Assembly (NCBI GenBank): GCA_012934845.2
Contig: WNNJ02000982.1
Coordinates: 62,001-126,000, forward strand
Source: Pomphorhynchus laevis
Lineage: Eukaryota > Acanthocephala > Palaeacanthocephala > Echinorhynchida > Pomphorhynchidae
Reading direction: 5' to 3'
DNA: 64,000 nt
Below the pieces are notes generated by a model. That model was given only the letters and a program-made list of their open reading frames with translations. It did no database searches and was not told the origin of the DNA. Each line of letters starts with the position of its first letter. The first letter of the stretch is position 1. The position numbers were made by a program, and so were the translations under genes. Shown one piece after another: positions 42,601 through 54,600 of the stretch.

Positions 42601-45600
42601 AAAGAAGATATGAGAGCGATTAGCCGATTAATGACGGCTAATAGTTGCATAGTATATATATGTACTGAAAAAACGCATAGTCGCGAAACGTTAACAATAG
42701 AAGTAGATGTTTTGACTATTGCTGTTAATATTTGCAGAAATCAAATTATAGTAATGAGTCTGCGAGTGATTACTATATATATATATATATATATATATAG
42801 TGAAAGGATGTGCTGAGTAACGTAGAACATTACTTTGCTGGAGGGTAAAGAACCAAATCTTGCGATAGAAATAAATCGCTTTCCTCTTGAAATAGTTGGA
42901 ATTACCTCTCTTCATTATTCTGGTTCTGATACTTAACTTTTAGATCAAGCTTAGATCTTTATCTAAAGATCCAAAACCGTAGATCCATAGATCTACAGTC
43001 TATCTATAGATCCATACAGATTCACAACTGTCTCAAAATGCTCTGCTTGGAACAAGGTAGCATTGTCGATACGAATTGGTGATAAATTCTTATTCGACGA
43101 GGAAGAGTTTAAGTACTTGGGCATCTTGTTCTCGAGTGATGGTTAGAGTAATAAGGAGATTTGAATACGGATATGTGCAGTTAAAGCAGCAATAAGTTCT
43201 TTGCGCAGATCAATTCGGGGGGGGGTAAAGAAATAGTTAAGTCTGCAGGCAAATCTTTTAATTTATCGCTTAGTCTTCTTACCTATCATCACTTATGGGC
43301 ATGATTTTTGGATAATGACTGAAAAGACAAAATCTCGAGTACTGGCGACCAAATGATGCTTCTTTGTGGTGTGGCCAGCTTCAGCCTTAGAGATAAAGTT
43401 CGAAGCCCGATCATATGCTAGAATCTTGGAGTAAATTCGCTGCTCCTTCTAATTGAAGGAAATCAGCTAACGTGACACGGTCACGTTTTGCGTATGTGAC
43501 AGGGGCGTCTTCCTAGTGAAGTGTTCCAGATTGGACTTTCTAGAATGAGATTCCGAGGAAAACCTCGATATGGTTGTAGAGATCAAACTCTCCATATTGC
43601 AAAATAATACTTTGGACGATCTAAAAGGGAATTCTGGTTACACACTCAAGACCGCGATACTAGGCCACGTCTAGTCCGTGCACTGCCTACACAACCCGAA
43701 CACCTGATTAATGGAAACAGTGAACAATCTTTGTTTATTAAATAAATGTTATGTTATATATAATGATGTTAATTTTGATAAATCCATCACTGCTGATCGT
43801 GTTTGCAGATCGATTATATTTAGTAAAATAGATTTCCAGCGCAGGTCATTAATCTGTAAAATTTAAGGATGTTATACTGCTATGTGTTTTAATCCTAAAC
43901 GTAAGTCTGCAAAGAAAGTAGTGTAAGAATATCTTCACGATCTAGTTGCAACACGACATATCCACTAACAGCATTTAGTACTTAGTGGCTCATCGTCTGA
44001 ATACTTTTATTTTTCATCGTCTGAATATTTTTTTTTCTCATTGACTGAATCATGTATGGTTACATGGATACTGCAAATTGCGAAGCAATCAAACACTTAT
44101 CGAATTGTATTGAGGTTATCAGGATTGCAAACGGTATGTGTTAAGAAAGTTTCCTAGCTGCTCATTTGTAAAGAATCTAAGCAGCTGGATCGGGTACAAT
44201 TGATGTTCATCAAAGCATATGATGGTTGCGGATAATCATGATATCATAGTAGAAAATAATGCCAAGCCTGTATTATTCTTGTTATTAAGTAAGTAAGGGT
44301 TTTATTAATAACTATATAACTGATAAAAACTTAAGAAACAAAAACATGCAAAAGACAACTTAAAATAGAAACTGTTCACGACGTGTATTTTGAAATCTTC
44401 AACTTATATTCACGGCATCAGGTCCAGAGGGATCTGAGCCCCTCGGCCGCACCAGCGCGCCGCCCTCTGACTGAACCATTCGGGGTCTCTCACACACCTA
44501 AGAGTCCAGTCAAGGCGGACTATGGTTGGTAATCTCGAGATGAGGAGCTTGAGAAACCTTAGTCTTTGTTCTGGGGGACGTCCTCGTGAGAAGAAGACTA
44601 ATCCCGAGATAGCCCAAGTACCCCAGAGGCGCACTTGGGTTATCCCATTCAATGACAGATGCTGGGCCCGTTTCAGAGCCCACCTAGCTTTCTTCAGGAT
44701 ACGTTTAAGTCTATCCAGGTCAGCTTTCGCCGACCAATTCACCGTAACGGTGAACCCCAGATATTTTACTCGACTCGTGAAGATGGGGAGTGGTTGATGC
44801 TGCAAAATGGAAGAGAGTGCAGAGAGTGCTAGTCTCTTAAGTTTCTTTTTGGTGGCAGGAACGCCATTAAAGACAACCACCTGTGATTTAGAGGAGTTTA
44901 AAATAAGATTGGATGGGGGCAACTGATCTTTTAATCTTAAAAAGAAACGGCTGATGTCAGAGATTACATATTTGCACCTGCGTCCAGAGAACAAGGATGT
45001 GGTATCATCAGCATATACCACTAGATGTTGATCACGTTTGAAATTCTTGAATAATACAATGGATGCAGCAAGATATAAGATAGGAGAAAGTGGGGATCCT
45101 TGAGGTACACCTGTAATAGGGTAGAACTGACGCGCATCAGGGTCGTCTTCATAGTAGAACCGCTTGGTGTACAACAATATCTCCACCCTGTTAACAATTC
45201 TCGCAGGCAACCCGAGGGACCTGAGAGAGGAGATAACGAAGGGAATGGAGATCCGGTCAAATGCAGCTGAAAAATCAAGAAAAACAGCCACAGCAAGCTG
45301 ATGACTATTATCCTGACAAAACTGATGCACTTCACCAATTGCTGAATGGACCGAGCGCCCTTTGACAAACCCATGAAAACTCGGTGGGATCAAATTACGC
45401 CTACATAAATGAACGCGGATTCTACGCGCAAGCGCTTTCTCGTAGATGGATATGAGGGCGTTTTGAATCGAGATGGGCCGCAGATCTTTAGGACAAGTGA
45501 TTAATCTCTTTTTAGGTAAAAAAACTCGACGGCTGATGTTGATTTCCGCTATGTCAGACGGGGAGGCTAATAGCATTGTGATGGCGACCTCCTTTCTCTG

Positions 45601-48600
45601 ACTGTATGTCAAAAGCTGACAGACACGAGTGGTGAGTGGCGCGTGGGATTTGGAGGTGCCCGGGAGTGGTCCCCAGGAGTTAAGGATATCTGTAACAGAT
45701 AAGTCCCTACTCCTGAAGTCACACCAAGGCGGGATTGGTTGGGGAGAATGAGTGGCTCCATAATTATGTAAGGAAAGTGACTCCTCTAAAACTTTGTCAA
45801 GGCCTATGCTACCAATCCAAACCAAGGCTCTATCCTTCCAGCAAACAAACTTCTCCTTCTTGAATATCTTCCAGAAGGAAGCCTGAGAAGGGTTTTGGTG
45901 AGCAATGCTTGCCCTATCCCTGCTCAGCTGGAGCCTATATCTAGAGCTCCAATATTCATTCGAGAGGATATGTCTGGCGGAAACAGAGAGATTGGGAAGG
46001 TGCAACATTTTAGCTAGGACCTTGAGCTTTGTTGGAGTAGGATTGTATATTCGACCTTTATAGGTAGTCGAAAGGATCGCGGTAGCTTGCGATGAGAGGT
46101 AGGAATTAAATTCGGTCAAACTCTCAATTCCAATTCTGGGGAAGAGTTGGATAGCTGCCTGAAAGAAGGCCACTCTAATAGGATCAAAGTGAAACCTTCT
46201 CCTAAGCAACGTATCGTCCTCAAGCCGCCAGCGAATTAGGTCATGAGAGGTGGTCTGTTGTTGACGCGACTGCTCGGTGCAAATGGGTTTCAACAACCAC
46301 ATCTTATGTAGCAGTAATATGTCGAGGAGAGAATTTGTTGTAGAGCAATGAAAGGTTGGGGAAGGTGGTTTATGAATAAGATAGTCGATCCTTGCTCTGC
46401 GGAGTGCTGCATTAATCCAACGACCAGTTCTGTCGTTGAAGTCACCAAGTAACATGTCATAACCGCTCCCCAATATTTGATCCAGGAGGTCACGGTTCTT
46501 GTGAATTTCTCCTGGCCGAATATAGACATTGGCTATGCTTATACGCTTACCGTTCTTACAAAGTGATATAGCTAAACAAGATAGGGCTGGACAAGAGTAG
46601 TTTAATAGGAGGGATGATCTTAAGGAGCTTTTTACTAGGGTTAAAAGACCTTGTGATGAAGAGGAGTGAGGGGGGTTATGTAAGGAGTAAAGTGGGTGTA
46701 TATGTGCTTAGGGATAAATCGAGTAATATCCTGGGGGAGACGGATAGACCGCGTCTCCTAAAGGACTATAACATCTGCATCTCTACCAGCTAGAAGGCTA
46801 AGGGCGGAAGCACCTCCCGAATTCCACTGAAGGATATTCAGTGAAAAAGGTCCTTGATTACTTCCCATTGCGTAAGTGTTACCGAAGTGGGACGCCCTCC
46901 ACCTAGTCGCAACTAGAGGCGGAAAAGTCGCCTTTACCGCTTCCCGTCACGACAAATGGAGTCGCTTGCCCACGGGCGATATCTTCATTTCCCTCGTTAG
47001 CCGTAGCCCAAATCGAATCCTTCCGAGCAAGCTTCAGAGCGGCTATGCTTAGCGCTGACCCGTTTCGTTTCTTAGATTTTGGTGGCTTCTTAATATTGTT
47101 GGTCTTACCAGAAGGAGGAGAACGGAAGGATTCCGCTAATTGACCCACCAATTTTTGGACCAATTTTTCAAGTTGAATCAATTTTTCAATTTTTCATGCT
47201 GCATTTCAATAAGTTTAAGAATTTCTGTGTCCGGCATCCTGTCGTCATTCTTGTTAGACGAGACAGCTTCCACGAAGCTAGTCGGTTTTGCTGTTACACC
47301 CCTGTGTCTCTTTTGGTACGCCTTAAAGATTTTACATTTTTTTGACCATGCGGGGTGCTCACCACCGCAGTTTGCGCAAAATGGCTTACTTTCACACTTC
47401 TCAGGATGTATAGCAGTTGTACCACACACGCCGCACTTATGTGGTAAAGAACATCCAGTGGACCAATGCCCCCACTGATGACAATTGTTGCAGTGAGGGT
47501 ACGTTAGTGAGTCGGTTTCGATTATTGAAAATCTCAGATTATACCCCATAAAAGGGTTGCATGTTGAAATCGATAGTTTTAGGGCTACATCAACCGGGGC
47601 ATTGCAGAACGCCACGGGAATGGGGAAGCCTTTAATCCCTTTTATAAAGCGCACGTTAGAGATTTTGTAATCAGTTTCTAGGGCTGATATATCTTCTTCT
47701 GAAATGTATGTGGGCATATTATTTATCTTTATTGTTGCCAGGATTGGTTTGGAAGCAATTATACCTTGTTCCGAATGCTCTTTTTTAAAGTAGTCTACGT
47801 ACGACATTGCGAGATCAGGAGTGCAGAATGAGATTTTAATCTCAGATTCATAATATTTAATCGCATTGAACAATATCCTTTTTTTAAATCGATGAGCAAA
47901 GCCTCTTATAAAAACATTGAACATGTTCTGCCTTTCCAGAGGCACCAAAAGTCTGATAATCACCAGGTTGGATAATTTTGGTACCGGGGGAAGTTCACCC
48001 TCCGGAATATATTCAAGAGAACCTAAATCTCCACTTACCTCGTTTATTGCATTGGCAGGAAAATTAGTTTTCATTGAGTTCTTTGAACGCTCCGACATGC
48101 TAAATTTACTCATTTTTTGTGTACGCAATTCGTTTCTTGTTATTAAACACAGGTAATTAATCAACCGCGTTAAACTCCGCCATCGTTCGGTGGCTGCGTT
48201 CACGGTGGTTAAAAAGTGCAAAAAATGTGTACAGGTAACAACGTTTTGTGAGCGTCGGAGCACCAAAGCTCCTGCAAAAATGCTTCAGAAATCTTCGATT
48301 TTGGAACGAAATCTCTCGAAAAAGGTATACTTTCTACTTCTACAATGACAATCAACGATCCTAAGGTTAGTAAATTTGTTTCTAACTCAGCATCTGACTC
48401 GGGGAACTTCCCCTATTCCAAAACTTAATAATTTGGCGATTATCACAACTACAAAACCTATAGAAAGGCACATATTATTTACTGTCTTTCTCCGTACCTT
48501 CGTTAAAGACTACCCCGGGAGAATAGTGTTTAATCCTGTGAGAATGTATGTAAACACTGTCAAAGTTTAATTTGCTTCCCCTGCTCTGTTGGAAACCTAC

Positions 48601-51600
48601 GAACAGTGTTTTAAGAAGAGCCTATCCCACAAAGTAACGTTATTGTTAAAGCATATTCAGGCGACCCTAAAAATTACGAACTACCTTCCTCACCTCGAAG
48701 AGGAAGATTTTGACCTCCTTTGGAAGACCTATAAATTGGGCTCAATAAGATGGCTTAAGTCGAAGACAGGAGATGTACTCCCGAGTACCTTTTGCACGGC
48801 AGATTTAGATAATGCTCTGGTGTTATCCAAGGCCGCGATTAACCCCTTTTTGGGGGTATAACTTAAGGTTTACCCTGGTTGATCAAAACTCGTTTACTTA
48901 CCCACATTGCAACCTATGCCATACTTGAAGGCACTGGGCTTCGTCTTGTTCGCGTGAAAAATGTGGAGTTTGTGGACTTACTTCATGCGATAATATGTCT
49001 AAGGGGGAGAGGTGTGTGACCCCTCCTGCTTGTATCAATTGCGGGGGAGACCACCCCGCGTGGTAACGACGCTGCCGAATCTCCAAAGACTATCAAAGAA
49101 GATTCTCTGCCAAGTCGACCCTACTTCAAAAGTCTACGCATCCGTTTCTGCGCCTGCGGACAGAATGTCAAACTCGGACATATTATCTTTAATTGACAAT
49201 AATAAGAAAGTTATATTGGCACAGATGGATAGAATGATGGCCTCCCATCTGGCGGCTTTTCTTGGTTTAGCCTCAGTGCCGTTAGAGCCAGTTATAGTTA
49301 GGCCTAAATCAAAAAACGTGGTGCCTCTGCACGAACGGATCCTCCCATTAAGAAGGGGAAATTGCTACAAGATAAAGGAGCCTCCTCGTTAAGAAATGAA
49401 GATATTGCCCAGGGGGCTCTGACCCTGGATTGGGGCTAGTGGCGGGAGGGGCAACCCTCCTGCACCTAGCTCTGTCTAGGTTGGCTGCCCCCGTCCAACT
49501 TGTCTGACACAATGGTGAGTAAACCCGAGCCTTTTTCACTGAATATCATTCAGTGGAATTCGGAAGGTGCTTCTGCCCTTAGACTTTTATCTGGTAAATA
49601 CGCAGATGTTATAGTCGTTCAGGAGACGCGGTCTATCCGTCTCCCCCAGGACATTACTCGATTTATCCCAAAGTAAATTTGTTCCCACTATACTCCGTAC
49701 ATAACCCCACCTCACTCTTCTTCATCTCAAGGACTCTTGACCTTAGTTAAGTGCTCTTTAAGGTCCTCCCTCCTGATAAATTACTCTTGTCCAGCCCTGT
49801 CTTGTTTGGTAGTTTCACTCGTTAAGAACGGTAAACGACTCAGTCTAGCCAATGTATACATCCGTCCAGGGGAAAATCACAAGAATCGTACCCTCCTGGA
49901 TAGTATTATTGATAGCGGCTACGACATGGTACTAGGCGACTTCAACGACAGAACTGGTCGTTGGATTAATGCAGCACTCCGCAAAGCCAGGAACGGTTAT
50001 CTTATTCATAAACCACCGTCACCAACCTTTCATTGCATATCAACGAATTCATTCCTCGACTTATTACTGATCCATGAGAAGTGGTTGCTAAAACCCTTCT
50101 GTACGGAGCAGTCGCGACAACATCTGTCCACCTCTCATGATCTAATTCGCTGGCGGTTAGAAGAGGATACGCTGCTTCGTAGAAGATTCCACTTTGACCC
50201 GATCAGAGTGGATTTCTTCCAGGCAGCTATCCAACGCTTCCCCCGAATTGGTAATGAGAGTTTAACCAAATTTAATTCCTACATCTCTTCGCAAGCTACC
50301 GCGATTTTATCAACTACCTATAAAGGTCGCTTATGCAATCCCAATCCGACAAAACTTAAGGTCCTAGCTAAATTGCTGAACCTTCCTAATCTCTCTACTT
50401 CCGCCAGACAAACCCTCTCGAATGAATACTGGAGCACTAGATATAGGTTCTCGCTGAGTAGATATAGGACGAATATTGCTCGTCTGGACCCGTCTCAGTC
50501 TTCCTTTTGGAAGATATTCAAGAAGGAGAAGTTTGTTTGTTGGAAGGATAGGGCTTTGGGCTGGATCGGTAGTATAGGCCTTGATAAAGTTTTGGTGGAG
50601 TCACTAGCCCAACACAATTATGGAGCCACTCAATCACCGCAACCAATCCCGCCTTGGGGAGACTTCAGGAGTAGAGATATATCTGTTCCAGATATTCTTA
50701 ATGCCTGGGGACCTCTTCCGGGCACCTCCAAAACCGTCGCTCCACTCTCTTCACGTGTCTGTCAGCTTTTGACAGCCGATCAAAGAAGGGAGGTGGCCGT
50801 CACAATGCTTTTAGCCACCCCATCCGATGTGGCCGGTATCAATATTAGTCGAAGAATTTTTTTACCTAAAAAATATCCGGTCTCATGTCCTAAAGACCTG
50901 CGGCCCATTTCGATTCAAAATTCCCTCGTATCGATATACGAAAAAGCGCTTGCGCATAGAATTCGCGATCATTTAAGTAGGCGAAATTTAATCTCACCTG
51001 ATTTTCATGGGTTCGTCAAAGGTCGCTCGGTCCATTCAGCAGTAGGTGAAGTGCATCAGTTTTGTCGGGAGAATAGCCATCAACTTGCTGTGGCTGTTTT
51101 CCTTGACTTTTCTGCTGCATTTGACCGCATCTTCATTCCTTTTGTTTTCTCTTCTCTCAGGTCCCTCGGGTTGCCTGCGAGAATCGTTAACAGGGTGGAG
51201 ATACTGTTGTGCACCAAGCGATTTTATTATGAAGACGACTCTGATGCGCGTCAGTTCTACCCTATTACGGGTGTGCCCCAAGGTTCACCACTTTCTCCAA
51301 TCTTATATCTTGCTGCCTCAATTATTCTATTTAAAATATTTAAACGTGAACAACGTCTAGTGGTGTACGCTGATGACACCACAGCCATGTTCACTGGACG
51401 CAGGTGTAAAGACGTAGTCTCTGACATCAGCCGTTTCTTTTCAAGATTAAAAGATCAGCTACCCCAATCCAATCTTATTTTAAACTCCGCAAAATCGTAG
51501 GTGGTAGTATTCATGGCTTCCCTGCGACGAAGAAAAAACTTAAGAGACCAGCACTCTCTGCGCTCTACTCCATATTTGCCTCTGAACCACTTCCTACCTT

Positions 51601-54600
51601 CACAAGTCGAGTAAAATACCTGGGGTTCACCGTTTCGGTGAACTGGTAGGCAAAAGCCAACATGGATAGACTCAAACGTATCCTGAATAAAGCTAGGTAG
51701 GCCCTGAAACGGGCCCAGCATCTGTCATTGAAAGGGAAAACCCAGGTACGCCTTTGTGGCACTTGGGCTATCTCGGGATTAGTCTTCTTTTCAAGAGGAC
51801 GTCCTTCAGAGCAAAGGCTAAGGTTTCTTAAGCTCCTCGTCTCTCGTTTACCCAGCATAGTCCGCACCGACTGGATTCTTCGAGGGTGAAAGACCCCGGG
51901 TGGTTCAGTCGGAAGGCGGCGTGTTGGATCGGTTGGGGGGGGCTCAGATCTTCATGGATTTGAGGTCTGAATAATGCTGTGAAGACTAAGAGGATCCAGT
52001 AGAATAATTAAGATTTTCATTGTCAGTCTTACCTTAGACTGTTGACCCTTGTTATCTGTTATTTATTTTTTATTATTAATCAAATCTTTATTTATTTATT
52101 ATTTATATTAAAAAGTGTAAGTCGGAGCGATCAAACGAATCACAGTTTTCCACCAAAATCGTTACAACGAACAACATGAAGACAATTCCTATCGATCTTC
52201 TTGCAATTCATGGAGACAAGGTAAGTAACGTTTGTATTCATAATGTCGAAGATGTGGAGGGGCTTCCTCCTATTAAGAAGCTAGTCAATCTAATCAATAT
52301 AACACCAAAAACACCGATTGTGAAAAACATGTTTTTCAACGAATTTTTAAGACAATTCATACGCTAATTCCCAGGAAGCGTTATTCTCAACTTAGCTCGC
52401 ATCATCAATAACACTTTTGCGGATAATATATTACAATAATTACTGAATTTGATTTATGTTATTTTAAAGACTTGTTAGAAACCACTATATTGCCTACATG
52501 CTAATTTGGGGTTTTCATAATTTATATCTTTAATATAAAGCATAATTATTAGTTCATATACAAACGCACTTAAATTACAATCGAAACTAAAAATAATTAC
52601 ATTAATTGATAATGTATGAGATTAAAAATAATATTCAGTAATATTGTGTTTATATTATATTATATTGTGTCTATATGTGTTTAGAATCCAGCATACTTAC
52701 CTTGCAGCTAGAGTCGAGATGAGAAAACAGAATTTTTTCGGTAACAGTGAGTGGATGTTTATAAAATTTCCGCATTTCATTAAGGTTCTGTAATTGCTTC
52801 GAGTAGTCTATGAAAGTGCATTCCTCCCATTTGTTTGCCTTTAACTAAACGATAAAATGCAAGATTAAAAAATAATTTTACTGACAAATTTGCTTTTATT
52901 ATTGACTTGATTTTGTAAAAGCACATTTATAAATGAATACTAAAAACTAAAAATTTAATGTTTAATAATTATTGGAGCTGGATCAAAGGGAAGAAGAAAT
53001 TGTTTTTAATATTTCGCTAACTTCTGTTAGCATCTTCAGAAAAATTACTAATTAATAATTTTCTGAAGATGCTAACAGAAGTAGTTAGCGAAATATTAAA
53101 AACAATTTCTTCTTTCCTTTGATCCATCTCAAATAATTATTTATCAATAATGGATCAGTAAAATATTTAAAATTTAATAATTTAAAATTAAATTAAAGTA
53201 AATTAATTTTAATTAAATAAGTAAATTAATTAATTAATTAATTAATTTAATTAATTTTAAGTAAATTAATTTTAATTATTTTAATAAATTAAATTAAATC
53301 ATTAAGATTTAAAATTTAATGTTTACTGAAAATTAACGAATAATTTTTAATTTAAACCTAAAACGATTTATTTTCACTAAATTATATTATCCAATTTTAG
53401 TCAAGTATTTCCACAATTAACATGAATATATATTGTCAAAATCGTTGATACTGGTAAGCAATATACTTTTCAAATCAGCAAAAGTACTTTGTAGTGCCGC
53501 AAGGTGACAGTCGATTAAGAATTAAGCTGGCACCTATTGTCAATTAGCCGCTTAGTGGAGCGGCCCAGACAACGTATGTTCGACATTCGTCGATCAACGC
53601 ATAAATAATTGGCCGGTTGCATCAGCCGTAAAGATAGTCCTTTCAAAGATTATCTCTGATCTCTCCGATGACTCCAACAGCGGATTAGACAATTAACGAA
53701 AAAATAGAAGAGATTCTCTGAAACCTGTTTCTTTACAGTAGCGATGTTGGATCATCAAAGGATATTGGGAACGGGAGATAGCAGAACAAACAAAATCACT
53801 ACGATGACTCTAACGGCAGATTGGATAATGAATGAAAAGGCGAGAGAGAGTATCGCAGACCTGTTTCCTTACAGTTGCGATATTGGATCATCAAAGGATA
53901 TCTAAAACGGGAGATAACTGAACAAACAAAATCAAGACAATGAAAATGACAAGAGAGAAATATATAAATATATTTATAACAATTATTTATTATTAATTAA
54001 TTTTTATTATTTAACTATTTAACTTTTATTTTGCATTATTTTTAATTTGCAATATAAAATACGTAGACTCAGTTAGCTTATTTAATTTACAAAATATAAA
54101 TTAAGCGTGAAGAACAATGGTCAACTCACCACCGACCGGAGGAGTTTTCATTGTCGGGTGCCGGGTGACCAGGCAGTTGCACAGAGACAACGAATGAAGC
54201 ATCAACATCCGAAGCAGACAAGCCCTCATGTATAAACGTGGAATGTCATCTCGATGGTGTGAAGGAACCAGAATTAGTTGGAGAGATGCTTCGCTTCTGT
54301 CTAGAAAGAGTCTGAGTGACTTATTTTCACTATTCTGGAACTGCAACTAAACTTTTTGATCAAGGTTGGACCTCGAACTATTCAGGAGTTACTAACGGAA
54401 AGCGACGACAGGCGGGTGTAGGGATACTTACAAGTCTCCGGTTGTCGTTCGTGGTAGAGAGGTTTAACCCAGTGAACGTAAAGCTGGCTTCTCTGAGACT
54501 TTCAGTCAAAGAGGGAAAGGGGATAATGTTGTGTGTGCGTATGATCTCAACATTATCTCGGAATACGCAGCCTTCGTGGAGGATCTTCAGGCTCTGCTTG

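Larger units (their letters stand above)
44290..48280 (-). mobile_element. jockey/I-like LINE copy A, nearly full length
   Basis: Non-LTR retrotransposon with a Gag-like ORF1 (about 48113-46903) and an ORF2 with APE endonuclease and RT (about 46840-44410). The 3' end (44290) is a short ACTTACTTA run. It is clearly GC-richer than the host intron. It lies in ACO2 intron 2 in the same orientation as the gene, 5'-to-5' with copy B. It carries only a few breaks (ORF1 tail and the endonuclease start). Confidence 0.82.

Noticed and set aside
44522-44797. Plus-strand 91-codon frame antisense to the jockey-like LINE; likewise 45021-45374, 47140-47478, 51036-51281 and 51046-51360.
   Set aside because: They are frame shadows of the LINE ORFs on the other strand or in another frame.
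40123-52700. The PLE and LINE copies in intron 2 as part of a Polinton, retrovirus or other virus-like element.
   Set aside because: RT types are Penelope and non-LTR; no integrase, protease, capsid, envelope or long terminal repeats were seen anywhere in the window.
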